DNA of 64,000 nt, taken from contig LUGG01000055.1 of the NCBI GenBank assembly GCA_001683735.1, positions 1 to 64,000 of the forward strand. The letters run 5' to 3'. This document shows positions 33,301 through 43,598 of this stretch, piece by piece; position 1 is the first letter of the stretch, and each line of letters opens with the position of its first letter. The notes beneath the pieces are model-generated. The model was not told the origin of the DNA and did not search any database. It saw nothing but the letters and a program-made list of their open reading frames with translations. A program made the position numbers and the translations under genes. Source of the stretch: Grifola frondosa. Its lineage: Eukaryota > Basidiomycota > Agaricomycetes > Polyporales > Grifolaceae.

Positions 33301-36300
33301 AGGAATATTTTTAAAAATGGTAGGTTGGTATAACATTTAAGTGCATATAATTGAATTTTTTTAGCATCTATGAAACTGAATTAGATAATAGAGAAAATTT
33401 TTATATTAAAATATTTTTACCTAATTTAAATCGTAAATTTTCTTAATTAAGCTTATATTCAAACGTATAGAAGTTTATCTAGTTTACTTTATCAAAGACA
33501 GTCTTTAAATAGAATTAAAAATCAACGATTAAATAATAAATTTAATCATAAATCCCCTCCCTTGCCCTAAAGGGAAAGAGTCCCTTTAGGGCGTAGCGTT
33601 ACGGGCTTATGTGTTTATTCATATCCTGAAATGGAATTAGTTAACGGTGTGCCTTTTGATAATCTTTCGCAATTTAAAAAAATGTTAAATATTGATAATA
33701 GAACTGTTTATAAATATTTAGATACCTATACTCCATATAATGGTTATATTTTTTTTATCTGCAGATATTTTGGAAACATTTAGTCGTGTTCCCTGTCCGA
33801 AGGCCGGTTTAAATAATATAAAGGGTAGGAGTTAATACAAGAAGATAAAAAAACTAATGTTATTTCATTCTACAATAACTCCGTCGTTATAAGCCAATTA
33901 AATTTTGGGTTTATAAATCTGATGATCTTTCTCTTAAATTATTTCCCATTATAACGTGACAAATTACTGACTGCTACGATTTCTTTCTTTTGGAGAAAGG
34001 AATACCATTTAAATCTATATCTGCAGCTAGTTCTTTTTTAAATATAAAACCGGCCTTCGGACAAACACTAAAACATTACTAAACACAAAAATAGCAAATA
34101 GTAAAGGATATTGTTTTTTTACTCTCCAATTTCAGATAGTTTAAAAAAATAATTATTATTAAACCCTAATATTAGAGATTCCATTTCTAAATTAAGAATT
34201 AAAACTTGGGTTTATTATTTTAATCTTAAACTAGTAAATGATAAACCTTTTTATTCTCAGCAAGAAATGTTAAGAACTTTAAATTTAAAAAGGATTAGAA
34301 CTATAAATAAATATAAAGATATAAAAATTCTATTTAAATGTTATTATTTCTTTTCCCCTCCAATGGCGGGGGCAAGGGCTAAATAAATTAGTCTAGATAT
34401 GAAAAATAAATTAGTCTAGATATGAAAAATAAATTCATTAATAATAGACTTTTCTCTGCATCTAGCTATGCTAACTAAAAATGCTAAATTAGTTTGGATT
34501 TATAGTGTCAATAATAATAGCTTGGTTAATGATAAACCATTTACTTCTATAATCTCAGCGTGCGACAAAATTTTTAAATTTAAATAGAAAATCTATTGCT
34601 AGATACATAGATAGTGATAAGCCTTTTAAAGGTTATAAATTTTTTTTCAAAGCCCTATAGCGCTGTTTCGCAATAAAAATTAAAAACATTAATATGTTAA
34701 TTGTCCTACCACTAGATCCTTTTTTTATCAAATTATACTATAAGACATGATCTATCTTAAATTAAATATTATATCAGGTATTGTACTAATATTAATATTT
34801 AATTTAATAGCTAAATATGCTTTTTTAGGATCTCTTAGATCCACAGCAGCTATGATTAGTTATGAATTAATTTTAAGTTCTACTGTTCTTATAGTTATTT
34901 TATTAACAGGATCATTTAATTTTACTACAATAATTGAAAGTCAACAAGCTGTTTGGTTTGTAGTACCTTTATTCCCTGTTTTTATTATTTACTTTATATC
35001 TATATTAGCTGAAACATCACGTACACCTTTTGATCTTCAAGAGGCTCTAAAAACCAATACTAAAAGATTTGGCCTCTATAAAAATCACTATATGCTAGAA
35101 ACTCCTAAAGCTAAATCCACCTAAAATTTAATATAACTTTATTTAGGTAAAATGGTTTAGATATTACAATGGACAATCAGCAGGAAACCATACTATTTTT
35201 AATTATAAATAATTTATTAAGAAAAAAATAGGAATAGGATCCTCAGAGACTACACGCGATCATAACTGTATTAATCAGGTAAATATGATATAATCCAACC
35301 ATAAATGAAAGATTATGGATAATATAAATTATTATTTATCTTACTGTGTTTTATTTACCAAAGTTATTATGGAGAACTTCAATGCGAAAATTTATTTTCT
35401 ATTTTTTATATTCAGTATTTTAACATTATACCTATTAAACCTTTAAAAACTTATAGTGATCTATCTAATACTAATTTATTAAGAAAAGAATTAGGTAATT
35501 TAGGTGGAGTTTATGGTGTAATACACACTAAATCTTCTAAACAATATATTGGTTCTAGCTTGAATTTATATTCAAGATTAATGGATCATATTAAAGGAAG
35601 AGACTCAAACTTAAGATTACAAAGAGCTATAAATAAATATGGTTTAAAAAGTTTTCATGTAGTTATATATTATTTTCATAAAGATCCTGCAGTATTATTA
35701 ACGGATATTGAAACTAATGTTATATCTGCTTTTGCTTTTTCTTCTTTATATAATTTTAAAAAAGAAGCTAATTCAATGTTAGGATATAAACATACAAAAA
35801 AAGCAATAGAAAAAATTAAATTAAGATTCGTAAATAAGAGTAATCATCCAATGTTTGGTAAAACCCACAATTAATTCACTTTAAGTTTAATAAGAAAACC
35901 TGGAAAATTAAATCCTATGTTTGGTAAAACTCATACTGAAGATACAAAAAATTTAATGTCAATTAAAAAGAGTATTAGACCTTTAGGATTATATGATGAA
36001 AATAATAATATAATTGAAAAATACTCTAATCAAGTAGAATTGGCAAAGAAATTTAGTGTACATAAAACGACTATTTCTTAATTAAGATACATTAAATCAG
36101 GTAAACTTTTTAAGAGTAAATTCTATATTAAAGAAATTAATTCCAGCGAATAAGTTTTTTAAATAAATAAATTTTTATATAATCTTGGAATCTGAACTAG
36201 TCGCTGGTTTTTTCACAGAACACAGTTCAATCATTTTTGTATTTTTTTTCTTAAGTGAATATAGCTCAATTATCTTATTTTCATGTATCACATCTATATT

Positions 36301-36547
36301 ATTCTTAGGTGGTTATAACGCGCCTGAATTATTTGTTAATGATACATTTATCAATTTACAATCAATAGTTTTAGGAGTTAAAACATGTTTAATATGCTTT
36401 GTATTTGTATGGGTAAGAGCTACTTTACCTAGATTAAGATATGATCAACTAATAGAATTTTGTTGGTTAAATTTGTTACCTATAGCTGTAGCTTTAATAA
36501 TACTAGTACCAAGTATACTAATTGCATTCGATATTGCTCCTTATTAG
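27331..36547 (+). CDS. nad1: NADH dehydrogenase subunit 1, six exons
   Basis: Membrane subunit of complex I. Exons by protein match: 27331-27452 (LPVLLSVAFMTIVERKQLA to GPNTVG), 29344-29369 (YYGILQPL), 30856-30960 (DALKLILKETVIPSQSNK to IFSLLG), 32149-32274 (WGIIPFGQGLTLFDFPLG to GWSANS), 34813-35046 (KYAFLGSLRSTAAMISYE to TPFDLQEA) and 36188-36547 (ESELVAGFFTEHSSI to AFDIAPY, TAG). All exons are free of frameshifts, unlike the other genes here. No ATG is in frame at the 5' end. The start may be TTG at 27331, or an upstream ATG separated by an indel. Confidence 0.9.
27453..29343 (+). mobile_element. Group I intron 1 of nad1
   Basis: Follows GPNTVG. The catalytic core is in the 3' part: CAAATTGCGGGGAACCCTTA (28976), GGCTCAGGTAATGACTCGG (29033), TGCAGTTCATCGACTAAAAG (29148) and AAGATATAGTC (29192). 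The GIY-YIG ORF occupies the 5' two thirds, starting close to the exon. Confidence 0.8.
27483..28880 (+). pseudogene. GIY-YIG homing endonuclease with NUMOD modules, nad1 intron 1
   Basis: The N-terminal catalytic domain is intact in 27483-27920: GGIYLFQYKEDQSIYYIGRA, then NFKTRLNLHL with the conserved Arg, and DKFNFSIVEIC. A shift after QQERENF moves to another frame. Helix-turn-helix modules follow (NTLSKDINVSRETIKIYL; VWLYDANNLDSIYGTFNSMQ and ADHFNVDYRSILRHL at 28377-28640). Later, KISHKTIAKYLDKIN reads near 28797. At 28629 the string CTTAGCTAAAAAAA again interrupts a frame that would run FFLKKLTLEDIKN. Confidence 0.75.
29370..30855 (+). mobile_element. Group I intron 2 of nad1
   Basis: Separates the tiny exon YYGILQPL from DALKLIL. 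Core signals: ACTATATGCTGAAAAAAC (29494), AATCAGCAG (29583) and CTCAACGATTACACG (29603), followed by a GIY-YIG ORF. The 26-base exon 2 makes the boundaries uncertain by a few bases. Confidence 0.65.
29701..30640 (+). pseudogene. GIY-YIG homing endonuclease, nad1 intron 2 (broken)
   Basis: The N-terminal part 29701-29928 is open, with a hydrophobic start. The catalytic domain follows in a shifted frame: GKSGIYKLTFLPCRIFTYFG, SSKDLGERFKYH (conserved Arg region) and TFGWDCFGVTVVEQV. Then come LEQRENWYLQTFMPLLNMQ, NUMOD3-like SPITKLKISQSLLGKKHT, and a module KVYAYDSDTFSLENGKPF at 30334-30585. Stops at about 30251 and 30324 and two shifts break it. Confidence 0.72.
30961..32148 (+). mobile_element. 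Group I intron 3 of nad1
   Basis: Lies between IFSLLG and WGIIPFGQG. Core signals: AACTAGCAGGCTTATG (31067), CCTCAGAGACTATACG (31100) and AATAGTCCAAATTTC (31187). A LAGLIDADG_2-type ORF follows. Confidence 0.72.
31205..32050 (+). pseudogene. LAGLIDADG endonuclease remnant, nad1 intron 3
   Basis: The second catalytic motif is clear: VVGLAHWNMDDGSYNKIKG, then KITLSTDSYSKEDVLRLI and KNTAYRIRINKSSITTFF (31793-32008). Upstream the ORF is decayed, with readable bits such as MSAINRYYINHLYNN, TYIYFSTLKYSLFNWI and PLNTYQKLT in different frames. Confidence 0.7.
33554..33605 (+). repeat. Long GC element, copy 1
   Basis: CCCCTCCCTTG, then the inverted repeats CCCTAAAGGG and CCCTTTAGGG separated by AAAGAGT, then CGTAGCGTTACGGG. 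Close copies lie at 36591-36642, 42163-42214 and 49662-49710. This copy lies within the endonuclease ORF of nad1 intron 4, between NHKSP and LCVYSYPE. Confidence 0.9.
34384..34430 (+). repeat. Two tandem copies of a 23-base unit
   Basis: AAATTAGTCTAGATATGAA with its flanking bases occurs twice in direct succession inside the decayed endonuclease ORF. It looks like a recent slippage or duplication event. Confidence 0.8.
35047..36187 (+). mobile_element. Group I intron 5 of nad1
   Basis: Lies between FDLQEA and ESELVAG. Core signals: CACTATATGCTAGAAACTCC (35086), AATCAGCAGGAAACC (35174), CCTCAGAGACTACACGCG (35242) and GATATAATCC (35287). The GIY-YIG ORF follows the core. Confidence 0.82.
35370..36151 (+). 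pseudogene. GIY-YIG homing endonuclease, nad1 intron 5 (two in-frame stops)
   Basis: Best preserved GIY-YIG ORF of the window. Catalytic domain GGVYGVIHTKSSKQYIGSSL near 35506-35565, with SRLMDHIKG (conserved Arg), NKYGLKSFHVVIYYF and TDIETNVISAF (catalytic Glu region). NUMOD3-like repeats follow (MLGYKHTKKAIEKIK; NHPMFGKTH; LNPMFGKTHTEDTK), then a NUMOD1 helix-turn-helix KKFSVHKTTIS-RYIKSGKLF. The frame is open except for TAA at 35872 and the TAATTA insertion at 36079-36084, which adds one stop. Removing those six bases restores TTISRYIKSGKL. Confidence 0.82.
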
Positions 36548-36590
36548 TATTTATTATTTCTTTAAATATTTATATATTTTCTAACCCCAT

Positions 36591-36642
36591 CCCCTCCCTT
36601 GCCCTAAAGGGAAAGAGTCCCTTTAGGGCGTAGGGTTACGGG
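36591..36642 (+). repeat. Long GC element, copy 2
   Basis: Same structure as at 33554-33605, with one difference (CGTAGGGTTACGGG). It lies about 45 bases downstream of the nad1 stop, where it could act as a transcript-end hairpin or simply be an insertion. Confidence 0.9.
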
Positions 36643-36879
36643 TGAGATGGAAAGCTACAGCTATTTGTTAACTATTCCTATCTTAAATAGTCAACGTCAA
36701 CAAAAATAAAGATAAAGGTAAATTTGTCGTATCTGTTATTGAATCTCTTCTAAAGTATTAGTAGGTACAATGCCTAAAAATAAAACATATGAATAAATCT
36801 AGATAAACTTTAATCTTTATTATTAATCAATTACCTGAAGATAATATTTATTATTAATCATATTACTATTCCATATTTT

Positions 36880-38230
36880 TTTTTTTAATGCTAAGGAATC
36901 AGATGGTAAATTAGTACAAAAAAAAATTATGGCTAGATCCTTCTTCTTTACCTTATTTATACGGTGGTACTTATCTGTATCATCAACAATTAAATAATAA
37001 AGAATATATTGGTTGCATGTCTAGCTGAACAACATAAGGAACAATTTAGAGGAGTGCAATCTCGATCTTTATATAAACTTTTTTTAATTGCAGAGAAAGA
37101 TAATCAAAACACACTACTTTTTTCTATTATCCATATTGTACCTAATTTTTTCAAATTATTTAGGAACAAAAACCCTAAATTTATTTTAACTCAAGGTCAA
37201 TATGATATATTATTAGCTTTAACTCTTTATACTTTTCGTATTTTAGAACCAAATCTTATTGACCAATTTAAACCTTTTTTTATAAAAAACAAAAAATGGT
37301 GAAGGAGTCGGGAAAGATACTATAATATAAAATTATTAGTCGGGATGTTTCAATAATTAATAAAAACATGGAAGAAATTCGAGGTTCCATTCCTGTTAAT
37401 CTCTATAATTTAGATGGTTCTAGTTCCGCTAGTTAATTAAGCTAGTAAATACTTAAATATGGCTTATAGATCTATACCATTATACCTTAACAATGCTAAC
37501 CTTACTTTAAATAAATTTGTTACATTCAGAGCACCAGATTTTATCGGATAAATTGAAACCAGAAAAATAGAAGATAAAATTCAAAATAATACTAATTCTA
37601 CCTAATATAAAACTAAACGAATTATCTCCTTTATTTTTAAATTGTTTCAATGTTGATAAAATAAACTTTACAACTTTTTTCACACTCCCACCCCTATCCC
37701 TATCCCTTGCCCGTAACGCTAAAGGTAACCCACACCCGTACGGGACGGGATTGATAAGAGTGACCTTGAAGAGGGGTAGGGACAGGTTTAGAAGCATATC
37801 AAATTTTGTTTCCTAAAAATACGGAGGAAATTATTAAAAATAATAAAATCTTTACAGGATCATATAAAATGATAAGATCTAGAATTAACATTGATGAACC
37901 AGTAAAATTATTTATAATAAAATGGTCAAATGTATTATTAAAAATCCTACTAGAAATGATGCTTAGTTTAGAAAATGCTATCATATGGTTAATCGATGTT
38001 GCGGAATTAAAAGTTAAACTTTATGCTAATGTGGTAAAATAGTTGAAGATGGGTTATCTTATTTGAATTTTACAGTTAGAAAATGTTCTTACCGCAAAGA
38101 TACTGGAAAAGTTTATAATGGTTATCTTTTTGTAACTAATCTTAAATTTATAAAAATATTTACCTGTCCGAAGGCCAAACCTGGGGTTTATAGTATAATT
38201 CGAAACCCAAGTTCAAAAACTTATTTCTTT
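36880..38230 (+). pseudogene. Decayed GIY-YIG endonuclease downstream of nad1
   Basis: Reads LPYLYGGTYLYHQQLNNKEY near 36950-37010, the GIY-YIG start. The helical section follows in 37009-37302 (LFLIAEKDNQNTLLFSI; LTQGQYDILLALTLYTFRIL). NUMOD-like pieces come next (IPVNLYNLDGSSSAS then KYLNMAYRSIPLYL near 37390-37500; MIRSRINIDEPVKLF near 37869). A GC-rich insertion lies at about 37687-37750. It stands where an intron endonuclease would be, directly before a second nad1 3' exon. Confidence 0.6.
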
Positions 38231-38295
38231 AAGTCCTATTGATAATTCTAGTCTCCAATAAATGTCTCAAATTTTGTTCGTTTCGGCTTCAACGT

Positions 38296-38599
38296 TATTA
38301 TTAAGATATATAGCTCCATTGTTTTATTTAGTTGTATAACTGCTATTTTATTCTTTGGTGGATATAATATGCCTAATCTTATTGTTAATAATATTTTAAT
38401 CAATCTGCAATCTATAGTTTTAGGTTTAAAATTTTTTATTTTCTGTTTTTTCTTTGTTTGGTTCCGTGCTACTCTACCTAGACTTCGATATTATCAATTA
38501 ATTTAATTTTGTTGGATTAATTTATTACCGGTATATGTAGCTTTAATTCTTTTAGTACCAAGTATATTAGTAGTTAGACATTGCTCCTTATTAATTAGC
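38296..38599 (+). pseudogene. nad1: Second, degenerate nad1 3' exon
   Basis: Reads RYSSIVLFSCITAILFFGGY, then NMPNLIVNNILINLQSIVLG, VWFRATLPRLRYYQLI-FCW and INLLPVYVALILLVPSIL. It is collinear with the intact exon 6 (36188-36547), with many substitutions, one in-frame TAA in place of the GAA of LIEFCW, and a ragged end near VRHCSLL. It is the displaced or donated 3' end of nad1. Confidence 0.85.
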
Positions 38600-39284
38600 A
38601 ATTTATTTGTATATTTATTATAATATATCAATTTTCACCCCACATTTTTTAAACAAAAATTTATCTTATCACCTCATTAATTATTCCATAAGCTAAACTG
38701 ATTATGTCTCTAGGTCATTTAATTAACCTAGCTTATTATAATCAACAAAAAAATATACTGGTTAAAGGTATTTAGCCTTGATATATGAGTTATTAAAACA
38801 TAAGGAGGAATTAAAATAGTCATTTACGACAAAAATTAATAACGAGTCAAAGTGTTAAAATGTGCTTTTAACCCTGTTTTTTGTTTTTATAAACAGTATT
38901 TAAATTTACATCTTGCTTACTTAATATTAAATATATTTTATCAGAAACTATCTAAATTAAAAAAAAAATAAACCAAAAATACAGTATAACCTTATTCATG
39001 CTTTTTATTATTGATGAACGATTATGCATTCCTAATTTCTCAATTTTTTTTAGCTTAAATGTATGAAAGAAAGATAGATAGAGTGATGATTGTAACCAAA
39101 TTGTTTCTATTTTTAATTGTAGTGGTACCAGCTTTGGATGCCCTGGAGCCGCGACCTGGTAAACATTTTAAGGTAGAGTATTTGCCAAAAAAATATATAA
39201 TCTTAAGGCTAAATAAAAATTTAAATTAAAATTTTGGCGATTTATAAGGAGCCTTATTATTTTTGTTTTTGTTTTTGTTTTTTT
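38600..39284. other. Spacer without recognised gene
   Basis: AT-rich, with one mixed patch near 39128-39165 (GGATGCCCTGGAGCCGCGAC), whose origin is unclear. It ends in a T-rich (GTTTTT) run at about 39257-39285, at the truncated end of the dpo. Confidence 0.35.
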
Positions 39285-41257
39285 TTAAGATTTAAATAAA
39301 TATCTTAAATTTTTACCATAAGGTCTATAAACTTCAGTTTGGCCCCCATGATAACCTAAATAAATGAAGTTAAAATAATTTAATTTATTTATTAAAGGTA
39401 TTTTAGAATCTTTCAAAAAATATTTTAAATATTTTTTTAAAGCTAATCTGGATATAGTTAAACCTTCAGTCATTTGAATATTGTGATTAATGAATAAAGA
39501 AGAATTAAATTTTTCAAGAACTTCAAGTAAACATAATAAATCTTTTTCAAGATATTTTAGGCACTCACTTTTTAAATTCCAATCATTTTTGGAATAAATT
39601 TTTTTATATTCTTCTCCGGTTATTTTATTAAAATATTTAATATCTGGAGTTTCACCTATATATTCTAAATTTGTTTCGTTAACAAAAGAATAAGGAAAAA
39701 AACCTTTTTGAGTTTTAACGTTAAAATCTTTACCTAAATCAGCTAAACTAGAAGGTAAAAGATTGAATGAATCTAAAAAAGTTATTTTAATATATTTATT
39801 ATTTGGTTGTTTAACTTTAACTATTAATCTTAGCATTTTATTATCTTTATATAAAGTATCTAATTTATAGAACTCTTCTTTAATATGTAATAATTATATT
39901 CTGATAATGTTTTGTGTAAGAAAATTATATCGAAATTACCCATATTATGAATATACCAAATATATTTATGATATTTAGGTTGTAACATAGTATTTATACA
40001 TAATATTATAAAGTAATTAGAGTCTAAAGATGGTACCAATTCACTTAAATAATATTTATTTATTTTATCTTTTTCTAAAGAAGTTACGTAACCTAAACTA
40101 TAAACTTTACTTATACCATCTGAATCTACAAAAGTTTCTAAATCTAAAACACCAAAATTGGGATTAGACATACCTGTATAAATTTCTTTTTTATATGGAT
40201 TTTTAATAATATCAAAATTAATACCTCTACTTATTTCTATAACTTTATTATTTTTAATAGTTATAGAATAATTATTAATATTTCTAAAAAAAGTTTCTGA
40301 ATCTATTATTAAATCAATAGCTTCACATAAAATAAGTCCACTATTTAAATCAAAAACTGTTCTAATATAAACTTCTTTGAAGGATTTATTTATATTAATT
40401 ATATTTTTTAAATTTAACTTTTCATTTTTTGTTTTATATAAACTATATTTATTTGTAGTTAAACAATCTGATAAAAATAATTGAGGATCTATTTTTCTAT
40501 CTAAAATCAGATGAGTAAAATCTTTATTTACTTTTCTAATAAAAACATTAGACTTAGAAATGAAATCCGAATTATATAAAATATCTGGAATTGTTGAACC
40601 AGAAGAATCAATATTAGAAATAAGAGTTTTTACATAATTTAATTTTAATGGACCTTCAATTAAAGATCCAAATTGACTTGTATCTGTAGTTAAAGGTAAA
40701 TAATTTGAACTAAAAAATTTCCTAAATTCACTCAGTTTAAAAATATTTTTATTTAATGGAATAGTTTTTACATTTTTTAAAACCATTTCATTTGGAATAG
40801 TTAAAGATTTATATATAAAAATTATATTATTTAGATTAGAATCTTCTAAATCATATTGAGATAAAATATCTTCAATTTTTAATAATATTACTCTAAAAAT
40901 TTGTTTATAATATTTAATATTGTGATGTGATCCTACTTTAACACCGATTTGATGACCAGCCATATAAAATAAACTATTACCATCAAAAGATAATTTAATT
41001 AATATAGTATAAGTATTATGAAGGCTTAAATTTTCCATTAAAACTTCTATAAATCTATCCATATTAAAATCTCGAGGTTTAAATATTATATGTTGAAATT
41101 TATTATTATTTTTATCATTTATTTTACCCAAAGTAGAAAAAAACATTTTAGATTTAAATTTTAAACTTTGATTTTTAAAATAAGGATTATAAATATAATA
41201 ATTCAAGTTGTTTGCCCCCAATAATGTAGTACATAATTCAATAAAATTGTTTTTCAT
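39285..41257 (-). pseudogene. dpo: Plasmid family B DNA polymerase, N-terminal 650 residues, truncated before the palm
   Basis: ORF 41257-39860 (465 residues) starts MKNNFIELCTTLLG and carries a long N-terminal region and Exo I FGVLDLETFVDSDG. The Exo II region WYIHNMGNFDIIFLH lies near 39955-39910. After one frameshift near 39890, ORF 39836-39285 continues with FLDSFNLLPSSLADLG, Exo III YLEKDLLCLLEVL and GYHGGQTEVYRPYGKNLRY. It then stops exactly where palm motif A should begin. Its sequence differs from the other dpo copies, so a separate plasmid lineage is likely. Confidence 0.85.
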
Positions 41258-41334
41258 AGTGATAATAAATAATTAAAAAAGAAAATTTGATATTTAACCT
41301 GAAAATCTTAAAATCAGGGAAGGAATAATAAAAC

Positions 41335-41370
41335 ATATAATATAATATAATATAATATAATATAATATAA
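41335..41370. repeat. TATAA microsatellite
   Basis: Seven tandem copies of the five-base unit TATAA, upstream of the truncated dpo. Confidence 0.9.
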
Positions 41371-41420
41371 AATTATCATTCTTCTCCAATAATGTAATAC
41401 TTTTTAAAAAATCTATATTT

Positions 41421-41478
41421 GGTATACCCCCCTTGCCAAAGGCTGCCAAAGGCTGCCAAAGGCTGCCAAAGGGGGGGG
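41421..41478. repeat. GGCTGCCAAA tandem repeat with GC flanks
   Basis: CCCCCCTTGCCAAA is followed by three further GGCTGCCAAA units and a run of G. The CCCCCC and GGGGGG ends could pair, with the repeats in the loop. It is one of several GC-rich structures near plasmid remnants. Confidence 0.85.
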
Positions 41479-41499
41479 TCCCTGCTAACATACTCCACC

Positions 41500-42961
41500 C
41501 GTAGTCCTGGTTTCGTGTAATAAAAATAATGTATAATAATTATATTAGAAAATTTACCAAAAATTTAATCATTTAATTTAAGATAATTATCAGCCTTCGG
41601 ACAGATATATCAATTAATAATGATAACACAAGCTCCCTTTTTCTCAACTCAAAAAATTAAAAAATAATTAATCATTTCATCGGCCTGTGGAGAGAAATAT
41701 ATTTATCACATTTAAATAATCATGATATTTTTTTTTTAAAGATCGGATGAAAATGACTATATATCCTAATCAACATAATTTTACTATAAAAAGTGTAAAA
41801 TATCTAATTATATGGCTTATTATTATATTTAATTAATTAAATTAAAATTTAGCCCTTTTTTTTTTTTAATTAGTAAATTATAATTATTCTTATATTTAAT
41901 ACTATAACTTAGTATAATTAATTATAATTCAAAATAAAATGACGGCTATAAAAAAAAAGATAAAATATTCTTATATGATAGCCTTTACCCAGTTTTGTAA
42001 CTGTAAAAGGTTTTTTTTTTTTAATATTATAAATTTTTACTTATGATTTAATTTTTGATTATTTTGTTTTATAGATATTAATATATATTCAAAAATGTTG
42101 GATTTGCCTTTTACAAATTTTGTCTCCTGATTTAGCATTCGGTAAAATATGTGTCACTCCTTCCCCTCCCTTGCCCTAAAGGGAAAGAGTCCCTTTAGGG
42201 CGTAGCGTTACGGGTGCCATAACAGGGGTAAGGTTGCATGCTTTTATTTGTTGAAGGCTCGATAGAATATTAAGCATCGTGCTTCTATTTGTTGGTTCGG
42301 ACTCTTAAAATTCCACCATTTTTGGTTAAATACGCTTCTATTTATTTGTACGCTAATTTTTTAAAACGAAACCCTAATCCTCCTATGCTTTAATTACAAT
42401 TAAGAAATTTTTATAATTGAAGTAAGAGCCGGCCGTTTTTACCATCCTTCTATTTTTTTTCAACAAAAAGAATTGTATAGTTTATGATTTATATTTATTT
42501 AAATAAATTTTATAAACATTTTCATATTTTGAAATAAAACCTTAATTATGAAATAATTAGTTTAGACTAGTAAAATATAAACTTTCATTTTTACTAAAAT
42601 AAAAAATACATCTTTTTAATTTAAACATGGGGCCCAGATTATTAGCCGGTAAAAATATTTTTATTTTAATATCATTTATTGTGGTACTGATATAATCATA
42701 TTAATTTAATATTATAATTATTTTTGTTTTTAAAAGTAGTTTAGTTTATTAATACATAATATATATATTTTTATATTTTAGTGAATTATTAATAATAATT
42801 AAAATTTTTCCAGATACAATTATTAATTTTGTTTCAGTCTGGTTTAATATTTTAATTTTAATAAATAAAAATATTAAATAATATTAATTATTAAATAATA
42901 TTAATTATTAAATATAAATTGATACATTTTTTTTTATAAAAAAAAAATTGTTTTTTTTTTT
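41500..42961. other. Intergenic region with GC elements
   Basis: No gene found. It contains GCCTTCGGAC (inverted hairpin element, about 41591) and the long GC element copy 3. The rest is AT-rich with homopolymer runs. Confidence 0.45.
42163..42214 (+). repeat. Long GC element, copy 3
   Basis: Identical in structure to copy 1: CCCCTCCCTTG, CCCTAAAGGG, AAAGAGT, CCCTTTAGGG, CGTAGCGTTACGGG. It lies in intergenic DNA. Confidence 0.9.
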
Positions 42962-43032
42962 AAGCCTATAATTTAAGGGTAGAATAATTTCTTGATAAGG
43001 AATCTGTAGAAGTTCAAATCTTCTTGGGCTTA
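42962..43032 (+). tRNA. trnI(gau): tRNA-Ile (anticodon GAT)
   Basis: The acceptor AAGCCTA pairs with TGGGCTT. The anticodon arm ATTTC-TTGATAA-GGAAT gives GAT. The T arm AGAAG-TTCAAAT-CTTCT is perfect. The D arm contains AAGGGTAGA. Confidence 0.88.
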
Positions 43033-43598
43033 TATCAATTTAATCAATTAAAAAGGATTAATATAATTGTGGTTACAGTGTATTAAAAAATAATTCGGTG
43101 CCAAAAATGAATATAGAGTCACGTCCTCATATTTAAATTATTAATTATAAGCTTAGGCTAGTTTTTGTTAAAATTATGCATTTAATCCTTAAAAAATTTT
43201 TTTCAAATTTTAATTGTGTTAAATTTTAAGGTTTAATTACAATAGTATTATTAAATTGTATGTTAAAAAAAATGAATATATAATATATATCTATTAATAA
43301 AACAAAAAAAAATTTATAAATAAAAAATAACAATACCATTATTAAAAAAATAACAAATTAAAAATAAAAAATAACTTAATATGGAAAATTTTATATAATT
43401 ATATAATATATGTTTATAGTATATTATTATATATAATATATATATTATTATATTATTAATAATAATAATTTATATAAAAATATATGTATTAAATATATAA
43501 AAATAAATAATAAAAAATAAAAAAAAAATTAAAAAAAAATAAAATTGTTATAATAATATATTTTTACATATAAAATATATTATATTAAAAAATATAAA
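43033..43598. other. Very AT-rich spacer upstream of cob
   Basis: Long runs of A, T and TA repeats with no coding frame. It must hold the cob leader and probably its promoter, but no element can be named by eye. Confidence 0.4.

Larger units (their letters stand above)
33110..34670 (+). pseudogene. GIY-YIG endonuclease with several repeated C-terminal modules, nad1 intron 4
   Basis: The catalytic part reads VIYM-KYKHDDKLFYIGK near 33181-33235, then DLSTRYHFYRSS and FLKMVGW. Four successive modules share one pattern (a V-Y strand, a charged turn, ...DKPF or GVPF, a helix, then a K-G-Y-FF strand): VYSYPEMELVNGVPF near 33610, LEKGIPFKSISAA near 33988, VYYFNLKLVNDKPFYS near 34209, and IYSVNNNSLVNDKPFTS near 34499. 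A GC element interrupts it at 33554-33605. CTAG sites are split by palindromes at 33293 and 33442. Multiple stops; non-functional as written. Confidence 0.68.
32275..34812 (+). mobile_element. Group I intron 4 of nad1
   Basis: Lies between GWSANS and KYAFLGS. Core signals: AACTATATGCTAGAAGG (32390), AACTAGCAGGAAATTA (32631) and CCTCAACGATCATACG (32659). A GC-rich hairpin at about 32441-32475 (CCCGTACGGG flanked by CCTCCC and GGGAGG) sits inside the core region. A long decayed GIY-YIG ORF fills the rest. Confidence 0.72.

Noticed and set aside
37430..37452. GCTAGTTAATTAAGCTAGT as another palindrome insertion
   Set aside because: Removing six bases does not restore the frame cleanly; a four-base change would be needed, so it was not counted.
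37507..38042. ORFs on both strands of 60-96 codons
   Set aside because: These lie over the decayed GIY-YIG remnant and its GC insertion; only the plus-strand pieces with NUMOD-like pattern were kept as part of the remnant.
39120..39200. Possible rRNA fragment (mixed-composition patch)
   Set aside because: No conserved small- or large-subunit rRNA landmark could be recognised, and the patch is short.
41294..41491. Minus-strand ORF of 65 codons
   Set aside because: It only translates the GGCTGCCAAA repeat and the TATAA microsatellite (LWQPLAAFGKGG and IILYYIILYYII).
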